In this document: positions 13,501-25,090 of the stretch, piece by piece
Numbering within the stretch: the stretch's first letter is position 1
How the letters are laid out: each line of letters starts with the position of its first letter
Assembly: GCA_000727475.1 (NCBI GenBank)
Contig: KL647288.1
Location: 2,723,604-2,787,603 of the forward strand
Direction: 5' to 3'
DNA: 64,000 bases
DNA from: Sarcocystis neurona
Lineage: Eukaryota; Apicomplexa; Conoidasida; Eucoccidiorida; Sarcocystidae
Translations under genes and position numbers: made by a program
The notes under the pieces: generated by a model
Database searches by the model: none
Told to the model about the DNA's origin: nothing
What the model saw: the letters and a program-made list of their open reading frames with translations, nothing else

Positions 13501-13843
13501 AGATGCGGAGAGCTAGATAGATACGTACAGATAGGTGAATAGGAAGACGAAGAAAGACAGAAGCATATAGCAGGAATGTACCCAGAGACAGTGGCTGAAT
13601 TCGTTTGTATATGTGTGCCTCTGCGCGTGCGTGTCTGTGTGTGTCTGCTGCCGTCAGGTCGTCGTCTTTGTCGTGGGGGGGGCTACGTACGAAGAAGCTC
13701 GAGACATGGAGGAGCTCGGGAGACAGACGGGCTGCAGCATTATCCTTGGTGGCAGCACGTTCTTGAACTCACGCTCTTTTCTGGCTGATGTTTCCCAGTT
13801 AATCAAGGGACACAGCTTTACTTCTGTCGCACTTCCCTTGTAA
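1507..13843 (+). CDS. VPS45: VPS45-like Sec1/Munc18 protein, C-terminal half (five exons; 5' end outside window)
   Basis: SM-family protein; in other eukaryotes Vps45 binds Tlg2-type syntaxins and controls SNARE assembly at the trans-Golgi/endosome. Exons seen: 1507-1711, 3950-4136, 7525-7591, 10940-11064, 13658-13843; introns are GT-AG and every junction keeps the reading phase. Exon 1 reads NVSKHVSVIHALSRIVNE and later SLDKLRLVLLFALR, continuing in exon 2 as YEGDSRVAAL and ending FFAVARNSIQRGLK. Exon 3 gives NVYTQHRSLL and LVKG. Exon 4 gives RLSTEQYPV. Exon 5 gives VVVFVVGGATYEEA, then IILGGSTFLNSRSFL, and stops at 13841-13843. These are the family's conserved C-terminal blocks in the right order. 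About 770 coding bases are spread over 12.3 kb. The N-terminal domains should lie left of the window. The order GGATYEEA to LGG..F.NS.SFL favours Vps45 over Sly1, Vps33 or Sec1. Confidence 0.95.
2240..2530 (+). repeat. 21-bp minisatellite, heptad Glu-Val/Leu-Gln-rich when read
   Basis: About a dozen imperfect 21-bp units of the form GAAGTGCAACAGCAGCAGCAG lie inside the VPS45 intron. On the sense strand, 2305-2529 is an open 74-residue frame of EVQQQQQ-type heptads (EELQLQQ, EVQQQQQ, ELQQQQE and so on). The frame sits between two conserved VPS45 exons, so it is treated as intronic rather than as a gene. Confidence 0.85.
2880..2969 (+). repeat. 18-bp tandem repeat, five nearly perfect copies
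   Basis: The unit GAAGCAGCAGGAGCAGGT is repeated five times at exactly 18-bp spacing. One copy has A for G at its first base. It sits in the VPS45 intron, downstream of the 21-bp array. Each junction reads CAGGTGAAG, which resembles a 5' splice site. The high identity suggests recent amplification. Confidence 0.9.
4137..7524 (+). other. VPS45 intron (3.4 kb), mixed simple repeats
   Basis: Begins GTACGC after the exon ending GLK and ends TTGCTGTAG. It contains polypyrimidine stretches (about 4840-4970, 6500-6660), a purine-rich block (about 5270-5450) and long TA/CA/TG microsatellites (about 6140-6470 and 6880-7210). Open frames such as 5688-6230 are low-complexity and have no recognisable domain. 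Confidence 0.75.
7815..8950 (+). repeat. Degenerate ~20-bp minisatellite anchored by GTGAG/GTGAC
   Basis: Several dozen diverged units of about 20 bp, typified by GTGACCTAGCGTATATAGAA and GTGAGCTAACGTATATATAT, run through this stretch of the VPS45 intron. From about 8580 rightward the units shift to an ATGAGCGAGTATATACATA form. Each unit has a conserved GTGAG or GTGAC head and a TATATA tail. The ORFs crossing it on the - strand are by-products of the periodicity. Confidence 0.85.
10150..10440 (+). repeat. Interspersed repeat with conserved TATGCCAGCATGGG core
   Basis: Copies of the core occur near 10153, 10221, 10318 (diverged, TATGCCAGGTTGAG) and 10409, separated by TA microsatellite and a weakly conserved CTACACACAG/TTCATACAGG flank. 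Spacing is about 65-95 bp. The array lies in the VPS45 intron. Confidence 0.7.
11065..13657 (+). other. VPS45 last intron (2.6 kb)
   Basis: Begins GTGGGG and ends CTGCCGTCAG. The first 700 bases are C/T-rich. TA/CA microsatellites follow (11930-12150), then a roughly 100-bp repeat series near 12490-12840. From about 12850 to 13550 the sequence is more complex but no domain is recognisable. Confidence 0.75.
12490..12840 (+). repeat. ~100-bp diverged tandem repeat with TCC(A/G)(C/T)GTACTGTCTG core
   Basis: A block reading TATCCACGTACTGTCTGTGTATAG recurs near 12500, 12591 and 12699. A related GTC(T/C)GTCCACGTCGTGTCTGCG block lies between copies near 12632 and 12764, with TA spacers. Copies have diverged by several substitutions. 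Confidence 0.7.
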
Positions 13844-14990
13844 AAGGTTTTGTGTCTCGATCCACACACAAGCATACACACGTACACACACATTTAACGC
13901 CACACGGCCTCCATACTTGCATTTCCCCTGGGGACAGCAGTGGTAGTTGCTAAATTCAAGAGGATAGAGAAGGATATGTAAGTGGGTAGTGGTAAAGAAC
14001 TGTACATGTGCATGTGCACCTGTACGTACGTAAACGTGTATGTAAGGCGCACAAGTGGATTGGTACATCTACCCGTCATATGTCTGTGTGCCCTGTTGTC
14101 TCTGTGTTCGTATGTATACATGTGTATACACACGTATGTGAACATGTATTCGTAAAATGATGTCTTTCGTCCATATTATATATATATAAGTCTATTTCTC
14201 GATACTTGGGAGCCTGTTCCCTCTTATACATCTTGTGTGTGTATATATATATATGTATATGTGAGGATGAAGGTGTTTCTGTACACGCGTGAGATTGTGT
14301 GTGTATGTGTATAATATTGTGCGTCTAAGTGTGTGGATATCCCCACATTCAGATTTCTGTTCAGGTATGTTGGCGTATACGTACGTGTATGAATACATAA
14401 ATACGTATGTATATCTCTCTCTTTGTACGCATAGATATGCATATGTATGTGTTTGTGTGCCGTTCTTTATGCAGTCAATTTTATAGGAGAACACATAGAA
14501 GGAGTTGACTGCGACTTGGTGGTTCTTCGCATTTCAAACCGAGTTTTGCACTGCGCCACTTCCTATTTTAGCCCACCTTCTCCCCAAACGAGAGACATGT
14601 GACAACCATAACGCTAGCGTGTATGTGTGTGTGAGTACCTCCTATACACACACCTAAAACGCAGCTATGCATATAAATATATATATGTATATATAGGATG
14701 TACCTATGTATACATGGTGTGTCTGTATGCTGCAGAAGCAAGCATAAACAAAAGCGTTCGTAGCGGTGATTCTCGAGACGAGTTCTCGCTACGCAGGTCG
14801 TCACTTGAACACGTCCACTGCTGCCCCGCCCACTATAACTTCTCGTTCACTCAGATGCGTCCTGCTGTCTGTCTCATTCTCTCGGCCTTTGCGCTGGTGG
14901 GAGTGGCCTGGCGTAGACTTGTTCGAGGCCTTGGATCTTTGAGGAAGAAAGAGTGGAATCCCCAGAGTGTTCTGATACTCGTCAACCTTT
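13844..14990. other. Intergenic region after VPS45; one weak ORF
   Basis: No recognised gene. TA/CA/TG microsatellites occur at about 14160-14480 and 14600-14730. On the + strand, 14854-15066 is a 70-residue frame starting MRPAVCLILSAFALVG with a hydrophobic N-terminus, but it runs into the tandem repeat downstream. The opposite strand is also open (14801-15058). Neither frame has a recognisable domain and both are left uncalled. Confidence 0.5.
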
Positions 14991-15430
14991 CTCATTCGAA
15001 GCGCATTCGTATTTGTAGCGCACGTCACTGCGGCCTCTTTCCTGAAGTGTATATACACTGCAGGTGACGCCTAGCCGGCACAGCCAATCTCGTTTGAAGC
15101 GCATTCCTGTTTGTGGCGCACGTTGGCCTCTGTCCTCTCGCCTGAAGTGTATAGACACTTCAGGTGACAGCTAGCCGACAAACTATTCTCATTTGAAGCG
15201 CATTCATGCTTGTGGCGCACGTTGCTGCGGCCTCTGTCCCCTCACTTGAAGTGTATACACTGCAGGTGACAGCTGGCCGACACAGTTATCTTCCTTTGGA
15301 GCGCGTTAGTGTTCGTGGCGCACACCACTGCTGTTTCTCATGAACTTTCATCCTGCGGGCTCTTTTTTCACCTGAGGTGTATGTACACTGGAGTGACAAC
15401 TAGCCGGCACCGCTGTTTCCATTAGAAGCA
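14991..15430 (+). repeat. ~100-bp tandem repeat (4-5 copies) with conserved hairpin
   Basis: Copies begin near 14991, 15089, 15188, 15291 and 15418 with CTCATTTGAAGCGCATTC-like heads. Each complete copy continues with GTGGCGCACG, then an inverted repeat CTGAAGTGTATAGACACTTCAG, then GGTGACAGCTAGCCG. The inverted repeat is perfect in the second copy (9-bp arms around a 4-nt loop) and slightly imperfect in the others. A lone diverged hairpin copy lies near 16588-16630. It sits between the 3' ends of two convergent genes. Function unknown. Confidence 0.85.
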
Positions 15431-16968
15431 GAGTCGCGTGCGCACAGCGGATACGCTCGTGTTTTAAGAGACACCCGCAGCTTTTTATTACCGTTTTGAA
15501 AGGCGGCGCAGATCGGTGGGGACGAATCCGAGTCAATCCGTGTACAACAACACATGGGCTCATTCTTTCTTCTTTACTTCGTTGCGCTGCATGCCCTCTT
15601 CAAGAGAAATCCACACACGCTGACACGACTCTCTGCAGGGGTACCGCGGCACACAGGTGTTGCTGGTAGACTGAGCAACAGTTATGCCCATATATATATA
15701 TGCCTTTGTGTACCTGCACGTCCCTCCACTACTATTTGTGTGGGCACCTGTTTCTGCACTGTCGCGAATGTTATCCATATCACTTCATGTATATTTTACA
15801 TATAATATACATCCATATATAAATATATAGATGTAGTATGTGCTGTGCCCGGTGTATGTGCGCGCGCTCTTCACATAGGTCTACCGGCGTCAAACACACA
15901 TAACAGGCGTGTAGGTATATATTTGTACATTAGTTCCCCTATGCAAGCAGACAATTACATAGACACAAATAGCGGAAACACGGCGGGCGGATGCCGCTGC
16001 GTCCTGCATGTGTTTTTTGCTCCGGTGTCACTCCACTGCTCACTTAGTATAGTTCAGCGATGCTAAAGAAGATACTCCGCGCAATTTACCGGCAATGGCA
16101 AACAAGCAGAGCATCTGCTTGTTCGCCAAAGATCTCGACGACGTACCTACACCTTCCACGTACCACAAGTTCCAAAATACACGAGTGTACGTGTGTCGTC
16201 AACGTACATACACATACGTGTGTGTGTATATATATATATATATACATATGTGCAAGGATATCGTTGTACATATGTTCCCCAGGGGAAAAATATATACTTA
16301 CATATACATACATCTGGGTAGACACACATTTCCACGTATCCCGTATATGCACAAGTACAGTATGTACCCATGTACATATACTATACGGGTACGTACCACA
16401 CACACAGATGTGTATATATATGTGTAAATATATATATACACACGATTATGGATGTGAAAAAATATCTCTTTACACATATATGTATATATGTATATATACA
16501 CGAGCATGGGTGCGAATACAAATCTCCTTACGTAAGTGCGTACCAGCGCGTGTGAGGGCACCTGGATATACGGGTGTATATGTGTATCACGTGAAGTGTA
16601 TGTACACCTGCGGTACTGTCCAGCCTACGCCTTTTTGTTGACAAATTAAAAAGGAGGAGGGCATTACTGCCGAAAAGCTGCGGATGCGCATCAATATAGA
16701 TATCGGGGCCACGAGTAATCCACGTGTCTTCTCCACCTTGACTCATTTACTGGTCACGATCCAGACACGTGTACGTGTAGCCGACGCAGACGCGCACACA
16801 CACACATAAATATAAACTGTTCATGCGCAGAAACGTCTGCATCTTCACAATTACAAATACATACCTACATATACATCGTATGTACACGGAAATATACACG
16901 GATGTGTAATTAATTCTCCCAAAAGGTTTGCATGAGTGTTTTACGCACGAGTCATCCATCCGCAACGC
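15431..16968. other. Intergenic region with TA/CA microsatellites
   Basis: No gene recognised. Microsatellite blocks lie at about 15780-15840 and 16200-16510. Around 16588-16630 a single diverged copy of the hairpin and GGTACTGTCCAGCC tail of the 14991-15430 repeat is visible. The rest is unique sequence without a supported frame. Confidence 0.5.
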
Positions 16969-19900
16969 CTAAGCGACCTTCCACCGCGGTCGCAGAAGTG
17001 TGGTGAGAGAAGACCTCGTTTCTCTTCCTTTTCCTCGAAGGAGAGCAGCAGCGCTTGCTGCTGTTTGAAGGGCCACAGATTTTTTGCTGACCCCAGAAAA
17101 CCTCTCTGCCATCTCCAACGCTAGCCGAACAGCAGCGGCGTTGTCATCCAGCAGCTTCCTGCTACTTCTGTTCCTGCTGGCAGCGGACGCGGGCACTCCC
17201 GCGCGCGTTGTCCCCGCAACAGGACTACGCGTAGTAACGGAGACGGCCAGCGGACGACCAGAAGCAGCAGCACGCCGTAGTTTGGCGTAGCTGTACACGT
17301 CACCTGATGATGCGGCTGAAAATCCCTGAAAGAGAAGGAGAAACAGCGTTCCACATACTCATCAACACTGCACAGCTTGACGCAGAGAAGGAGCCTCCAG
17401 TGCTACTACTCTTGGTTCTCTCCTAGCTACTTCATTTATGCTCCTGTTAACACTCGGCGGCTTCCTGCATTGTATCCCTGCGTCTGCTGGTGCTCGTACG
17501 CCTCCTGCTGCCGCCACTTCAGCGATTGCTGTGTGATTTGCTGCTGCAGTTGCCACTGCCTCGGCCAGTGCTGTGCGGACGGCTGCTGCCGGTGTCGCTG
17601 TATCACACTGCTGCTCTTTCCCGTACGTGTGTCGCTGCCGCCGAGGCGCTGCTCTCACCCGAACGGAAAGAACGTCAGCACAACACCTGCTTTTGCGACT
17701 GCTGCTGTTAACTGCTGCTGCGGCATCTCTGCCTGCAGTCGCCAATCTTCCCGCCCCTGTTTCTGCCAGTGCTGCTGTTCTCTTGACAAGACCTCCTGTC
17801 GCATCACTGCTGCTGCTTCTCCGGATTCTGTTGTTGCGGCGTGCTGCGACTATTACTGCTGCTGCTCTTGCCGTGGTGTCGCTGCTGTCACCTGTGCGAC
17901 CCTGGTTGCTCACACAAAGACGCGTACCTTCCGAGGACCCTCTGCATGCCACACCTCGGCAATGTCGTACGGATCTTCTTCCTGAACGTCGTCTTCGTCA
18001 AGTCCTGCACCAGTCAATGGCGCGAAAGAAACTTCTTTCTTCTTTCTTATCGATGGTAAAATTCTGTCTCTCCTAAACAAGTCCACTTCTGCATGCACTT
18101 GCACTGGACTGGCGTAAAACGCCTCCTCTGCTTCTGATTCAGCAGCTGATCTGGCTGCGACGCCCGTCCCTGCTCCTCTTGCTGCTGCTGCCCGGGACGG
18201 CGCCACTGCAGCACGACTCGACAAGTAGTCTGGGGAAAGAAACCGTGGTGTGAACGTAGGTGCGCCACCGTAAGATGCCGGTGGAACGCTTCTACTGCCT
18301 GCTGCGAGACCTGTTGTTGCTGCGTCGTCATCAATGAAGAAATCTGCATGCGGTTGCGGCAGAAGACTTGCTGTTTCTTCGTCTCTTGCAACTAAGGAGC
18401 ACCCCTGCGCTTCTGCGGCTGCGAGACACCGGCGTCTCTGTCTCCCTGGTCGACAGAAGGAGCCGTACGCACCTTCCCTTCCTCCATCCGGCCGATTGAC
18501 GTATCGGCCTCTGCTTTCCACAAAATTTCCCCGCTCACCCATTTCTTCTTCTGCTCTGTTCAAAGACAGACTCCTGCATGTAAGAAGAGCCCTCTGCCGC
18601 ACAGCTGCTTGCAAGTCTTCTGAGGCGCGAGCTACGCACTCCTCCACCTTCGCTATGACTCGGGCATCAGCAGCACTCAGGCGCACTACACCCTCTCCCT
18701 GCTGCTGCTCCTGCGCTGCTGGCAACAGCTGCCGCTGCTGCTGGGACCCAGACTGCGGCCAATGTTGTTGCCGTATCTGCTGGTGCTGCAGCTGGGAGTT
18801 TGCTTCAACGGGAGCAGACGGGAACGGGGCTCCACGTTGCAGCGGCACAGAGGCACGCATAGGCCGCTGCAGCAGCTGCCCGGTGTCGGCAGCGGGGTAA
18901 CGTCGACTGCAGGTCTCCGTCCCCAATACATTAGAGAGGTACATGTCCCTCAGCTGCTCGTGAGGCTTAGTCGGCTGCAGCGGCGGCCTCGTAAAATACC
19001 AAGCTGCGTCGTTGTTCTCTGCTGCTGCGCCCAGGACTCGCGGTGCATCTGTCGCTCCTGCTGGTGCACATGCACCGGGAGCTGCTGAGCAAGGAACCTG
19101 CGGCGTCAACGCGTCGTCGAAACACGCCACTCGCTGCTGTTGCTGCAGCTGAAGGCCAGAAGCAGGAAAGCTGCTTCTGGACGGTTCTGCCTTCTGCGTA
19201 CGCTCTTCGTTAAAAGGGCACGCAGGCAGAAGAGCGTCAGCAGCGTATTCATCGAAGAGCGCAGCATCTCGCAGAGAGACGTCCACCTGCTGCTGCACGT
19301 GCGACAGCCGCAACTGCAGTCGCTGCAGCAGCAAGTCCCGTTCAGGAAGAGAAAGATGCTCCGCTGCAGAAGAGAGGAGAGCACACGAAAGAGGAAGTCT
19401 ACACACGCGTGTGGACCTCTACACGTATGTACAAAAGTATATATACATGGTCACATACATACACGTATGTGTAGGCGGCCTGGGGGAGATCTGTCCACGT
19501 ACGTAGGCACAGGTGTCAAGAAAAAGAAAAGTATGTGAAGGCGTTTTGTGAAGAGCTGAGTTCCCACTGACAGAAAAGCAAAAAGCTGGGAATTCAAGAA
19601 GGGGGAAGTAATAGAAGAGCAAATTACCAACAAGCGAGCAAGAACTTCCACGTTTCTCTACAACGACAGATACAGAGCTCGTCCTGAGACGCGCAGGTGG
19701 ACAGGAACGCTTCACCAGTAAAGCGGGAAGGACAACGTTACATGTAGAAATACGAGGAATGTCGACGACTTACCTGCGGCAAAGAAAGAAAGACCCAAGA
19801 CAACATCAAAAAGAAAAGTACTGCGGTGCAGAGAGAATGTCGCTCGGACAATATGAAAAGTACTGTGGGCCAGAGAGGAAGTTGCTCAAACGAAGGAACA

Positions 19901-22900
19901 TATTAAAAAGGCGGCCAGCGAGTTCAATGAAACAGAAACTACGTGAAGTAAGGGAAGTGAGGGGAGAAAAGTGAAGGAAGAGAAGAAGTGACGAGAAAGA
20001 GATAAAGTGAACAGACTCTTTTTTTTTTTACTGCGATATCGGCAACAGTAGAAAGCAGCGAAGGAGTGTTTCCCGTTGCACTCGTGTGGATCTTTCGAAG
20101 GCAAAGACTATACGACTTCTTTTTCTTCGCGCCGCTGCAATGAAAATATTGCCACCACGTGCATGCGCAGCAGCAACCCCGGGACCGTCGAAAATTGAAG
20201 CTGCTGCGACTTCTGCAGCACCGCTGCGATAGGGGAGGCTCCACGCCATAAGACAGAGAAATGGTTGCTGCAGCGACGAACTTCTCAAAAAGCTCCCTCA
20301 GGAGGAAGAGAGAAAAAGGATGCTGCAGACAAAACTTTAGTACGACAGGCAGCAGCCGTCGAACTAGGACGATGACGGATCAACGAGTTGGGACAGCACA
20401 GAAATATACCCATGCACGAAGCCGCCATGTGCGTACACGTATACGTGTACTGACATTATTGCTGACGCTGCTGCTCGAGCTGCAAGTAGAGCATTCACTC
20501 ACCTTGGCTTCGGGGCTGCCGCGTGCCGACGTGCTGCTGGTGCTGCTGCCGTTGCTGCTGCTTCGGCGTTAGCTGTCCATGCCTGACGACGTCTTGTGAC
20601 TCCTGCTGCTGCTGCTGCTGTTCCTGGGGCCGCTGACTCTCCTGGTCGCGACGTTGCTGTGCTCCTTCGCACAGCCGCTGGTGATGCTGCGCTTCACCGG
20701 TCTGGCCTTCTGCCGCTTCGCTGCTGCTGTGGCAATCCGGAAGAGCGAGCGCTGCAGGTGGCACGTCTGCTAGCATCCCAAGTGACACTTCACCAAGCTG
20801 CAGTTTTTTTTCCGCTACAACTAGGGCTTCCGCTTCTTGCGCTGCAGCAGCAGCAATGCCATTTCTTTCGTAGAAAAAGCACACACGCAGATCCCGTATT
20901 AGGTTTTCAAGGTAGCACACATACTTCCTCGATAGCAAAAGTTGCTCCTCCTGCTCCTGCATGCGCCGCGCTCTGTATCCAAGGTCTGCTGAAAGACTCT
21001 CCGTCGAAGCTTCCAAACGCAGCCTCTCCTTTGCTGCGGTGTGCAGCTTTTCCTCTGCTGCTGCGCACTTCTGCTGCTGCTGCTGCGCTACACTCTCGCT
21101 GTTGCGTACGCGCTCCTGCCAGAGAGATGTTACGCGAGGCGAAGAGCAGGAAGACAGAGCAGCAGCAGCACAAGAGGTACCCCAGGTGCTCCAGTGAAAG
21201 CGGTAGAGGCAGCGCCAACCGCAGCACGTCACATGAACAAGGAGCACCAGCAACACATACACCACAACTAGCAGCAGCAACGGCGACAGCAGCACAAGAC
21301 GTACCTACGCCGGGAACGCAGCCTTAGACAAAAGCGGACCAAGAGCCGCGCAACGACAAGCAACAGCAGCAGCACAGGAAGCAGCCACACAGCAACAAGT
21401 GCCAACGACGCAAGCAGTAGCAGCAAGAGCAAGTCGGATGCAGCAGGAGGCAACGGTTTCCGTACGACAGAGGAAGCAGGAGCATTTGAAAAGCTTCAGA
21501 AGCGTAGTAAGACGACCAGGGATGGAAAAAGTAGTAGCAGCAGCAGCCCTAGAAGCGGCCCTTCCCGCAGCAGCACACAGGTCAACAGCAGCATTTGCGG
21601 CGACCGTGCCGGCACCACTAGCAACGTGCGCGGCCGGAGCCAAAATCGCTCGGGCACACCAGCTGCAGCAGCAGCAGGAGCAGCAACGCCAGTCGAGGAC
21701 GCAAAGTTCACCATAAAGAAGCAAAAGGAACGTTGAGAGAGACAAATGGCGGCAGCTTCAGGAGAACCAGGTGCAGCACGACGCAGATATCGAGAAGCTA
21801 GCCGACCAACCGTGCTACAACATAAGCGCTGCATACCCTTGCTGCTTAGGCGGAGCCTACAGCAACTCGCTGCAGAAATTTCCCAACCGTACGCACTTGC
21901 GAGGTCATATACAAGCGTGTCCGCGGAGCCTAGTGATGTATATACACATACACACACGCAAGTGTCCTACGTATGTACTTATACATGTAAATATATATAT
22001 ATATATATGTATATTTTTTTTGTATAGGTATCCGTGTATGCATGTTCATATCTGTATATATATATATATACATGTATGCACACGTAGATATAGGGTGCCT
22101 GAGTCCTCTTTGCTACAGTATAAGATGGGGGGCGGCACTTACTACATACAGATAGCATGTACGTATATCCACGTATATCTGTGTGGGAGTGCTTGAAGAA
22201 CTGCTGCTGCTTCCCTTCACGCCTTGCGCTGCGCTATGGTCTTCGCCTCCTACTATTTCCTTCATATATGCACTATATCTGTCTCCACATGTATATATAC
22301 ATATATATATGTACACACATGTATGGGGCTACTTTCACGTGTAGATGTATACACACACGAATCTATATATCTGTCTGTTCATATACATATATGCACATAC
22401 ATATATATGTATATATATGTAGACGCTTATCCCCATGTACGTGATATCTGCCCATAGATACAACTGACTATACCGCCTTTTGTCCCGACAAATGTATATC
22501 ATTTACTAGTCGACGGAATAGAAAAACGTTGACGTCGATGGATACATGCGTATACACATACGTTTTTACGTGTGCATATATATATATATATATATCTATG
22601 TATAGACACGTACGGGCATACCTATACAGATATACATATATGTATACGTATATATTTATTTACATGTATAGATACATACGAGGGAAACCTGCATGTGTAC
22701 GTATGTGTATACCGATCACTAGGTTCCGCTGATACGCTTGTATATGAACTCGCAAGTGCCTCCGGCTCTTCTTGCAAGCGACGGCGACAGCTCCCCGTCA
22801 AATAAGAGGGAGCTACACGGGCGTTCTACTAGTCGTCTTGCGCTTCCTGGCCCACACACATATGTGCGTATTTATATATAGATCTGTTATATATGCTACT

Positions 22901-23512
22901 TATCTCTCTAGGCATATGTACGTACGTGCGTACAAATGTTTTGACTATATACACATATATACATATATACGGATCTGTTGTCTTCCCTACTTTCCCCTGT
23001 GTACATGTATATGTACATACATACAGGCATTTTGGGGACGCGTATAAATGAATTTCCTCCTGGATGCGTGTGAGCTTCCATATATGCTCCCCTGCAAGCG
23101 TATGCTTGTCCATAGTATATCTCTCCATACGCGTATATATTCGTATATTGTTCTCTCTGTTGGTGTACCCGTGTCGCACAGGCGTCCATTTTTTTAAGGT
23201 ATAGCCTGAAGCAAAACAACGTGCGAGGGCGTTATTACCTCGAGAGCCTGCACCTGCTGTTGGAAGGATGCCCTGGCCTCTGCCTCTCGCCTCAGAAGGT
23301 CCTCCCGCTGCTGCTGTAGCCGCTCAATTTCCTGCGTCTGGCAGAAGGCACTCCCTCGCAGACTGGCTGCAGCTGCTGCGAGCTGCTGCTTCTCCTCCGC
23401 CGCTGCGTCGAGTTCCTGCTGCAGCCGCTGCTGCTCCTCCTGCAGCTCGCCGACCTGCTGCTCGAGTCGTGAGACCTTCGCGTTCACACACCAAAGTCCA
23501 CCCGGCAGCAGT
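16969..23512 (-). CDS. Gln/Ala-rich coiled-coil protein, C-terminal exons (function unknown)
   Basis: Not recognised by family. Three exons have GT-AG borders and matching phases on the - strand: 23512-23239, 21115-20503 and 19363-17928. A last exon or exons probably end at the stop at 16969-16971 (terminal ...LLRPRWKVA), but its 5' junction is uncertain. The first exon is heptad-rich (VSRLEQQVGELQEEQQ, IERLQQQREDLLRREAE). The second continues as coiled coil (ERLRLEASTESLSADLG, KYVCYLENLIRDLR) and then a Gln run. The third begins EHLSLPERDLLLQRLQ, is Gln/Ala/Ser-rich, and ends with a charged segment (KKKEVSFAPL, DEDDVQEEDPYDIAEVW). CAG on the sense strand encodes Gln and Ala here. It is probably continuous with the ORF at 25-31 kb. 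A structural or cytoskeletal role is possible but not shown. Confidence 0.72.
21116..23238 (-). other. Intron of the coiled-coil gene, with antisense-oriented CAG tract and TA microsatellites
   Basis: Lies between the phase-matched exons 23512-23239 and 21115-20503. Around 21130-21790 the + strand carries CAG/GCA runs, giving open frames on both strands. 21940-22720 is dense TA/CA microsatellite. No further exon is supported. Confidence 0.6.
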
Positions 23513-25090
23513 CTGCAGTTCGATGAGACAAAAGCTCCATCACACTGCAGAAACGAAAACTCCTTTTTCGCTCTCTAAGGAATGTCGTTTGAACGAAGAA
23601 AGTAAGAAAAATACACCCCTGCTGCGTACTGCGTTAGATATCCACGCTATCTACCCAGGGGGGTCCTGCTGCGCGGGGCTCTGCGAATCTTATCCTGCTG
23701 CTCGTGCTGCCCAGTTCTTGCTGCCGCGTCTGCTGCTGCTGAAACTAATGCTGCAGCACCTCCTCTGCTGTCCTGCTGTTGCAGTTCTGCCGCAGCAGCT
23801 GCGTCTCTCTATTCTCTGCGGGTGTACATACACCCCGTGCTGCTATTTCGACTGGAAACCGCTTGCTGTTCCTGCTCTCTCTGTCTCGCTCGCGTTGTTC
23901 TCTGTCTTCCGCCTTCCTCCTGCTCGGGCTGCTGCTGCGTAGTCTCCACCTGTTGCTGCTGTCGCGCTGTTCTCAACGACTAGCGTAAAGGCGATACGTA
24001 TGTAGCAGCCATCCGCCGACAGCCGCCCGGCGCAGACACCCGCCTCAGCGGGACACGCTCAGAACGGCTACGCAGAAACAGCGTGGACCTTTGCACGACT
24101 CCCACACCTCCTCAGACATGCGCCATCCACATGCATACGTATATTTACACACATTTATATATACATACATACATGCATACATACATACAAAATATATATA
24201 CAAATGTATATTCAGGCATGCTATTCCTAGGCTTCCCTTTCTCATTTGTACTCTTTACCGGCTAGTCCACACATACGTACATACAAAAAAGTGCGTCGGC
24301 AAACGCGTCTGCCGCACGGGCACTCCTGCACCTCGTATGCAGGGCGTGGGCTCGTGCCCACATATAAGGAAGCCTCTACGTATCAAGGAGGGGGACTGCG
24401 AGTATCTGTCTGTGTGCGTGTGCACGAATTTATGTACGTACGACTCCACCTATATGTTTACGTATGTATACGTGTACGTTTTTTACGCATGTAGTTATAC
24501 ATACGTGCATGTGTGTATGTATCGGTGCACATACGTGTATACGTGTATAGAGATGTGCGTACAAATGTATATGTGGGTGTGTGACTGTAGGTATGGATGA
24601 ATGTTCGTATACATATATATATATATATGTGTATTTCTATAGACACACTGATGTCTAGCCGAGGATTTCTATTGCTACCACCCCCTGTAAAAGCGCCGAC
24701 GCACGTATAGACCGAAGTGCCCAGCGGCATGCAGCATACGCACGTGTATACACATGTACGTATGAACCCACGCATGTAAATGTGCATCCACGTATATGGG
24801 CATATGAAGAGCACACACGTATGTGTTCGGGAGACCGCCGTGCGGGCTTCGACCGAGAAGTGGTTACGCGCAGGAAGTCTGCGGAGCGGCCTGTAGCAGG
24901 CTGCAGCGAGAGACCTGGACCTGCGCTCAGGAAACCAGTGATATATTTGTGACACCAAGAGACGCGCGGAAAAACGGTGTTTGCATCTGCCGCAGCATCA
25001 ATATTCATATAAACATACACTACTAGACGCACACACTCCTTCACGATATATATATATATGTATTTGTGAAGGTATATATTCGTATGATAC
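23513..25090 (-). other. Spacer or intron between coiled-coil exon and upstream Ala/Ser-rich ORF
   Basis: Contains CTG-rich sequence at about 23690-23990, TA/CA microsatellites at 24130-24210 and 24440-24650, and mixed sequence. On the - strand about 24820-24960 reads Arg/Ala-rich, but no exon with clear borders could be fixed. Confidence 0.4.

Noticed and set aside
14801..15066. ORFs on both strands, one with a hydrophobic N-terminus
   Set aside because: Each overlaps the other and enters the tandem repeat. No splice support or recognisable domain.
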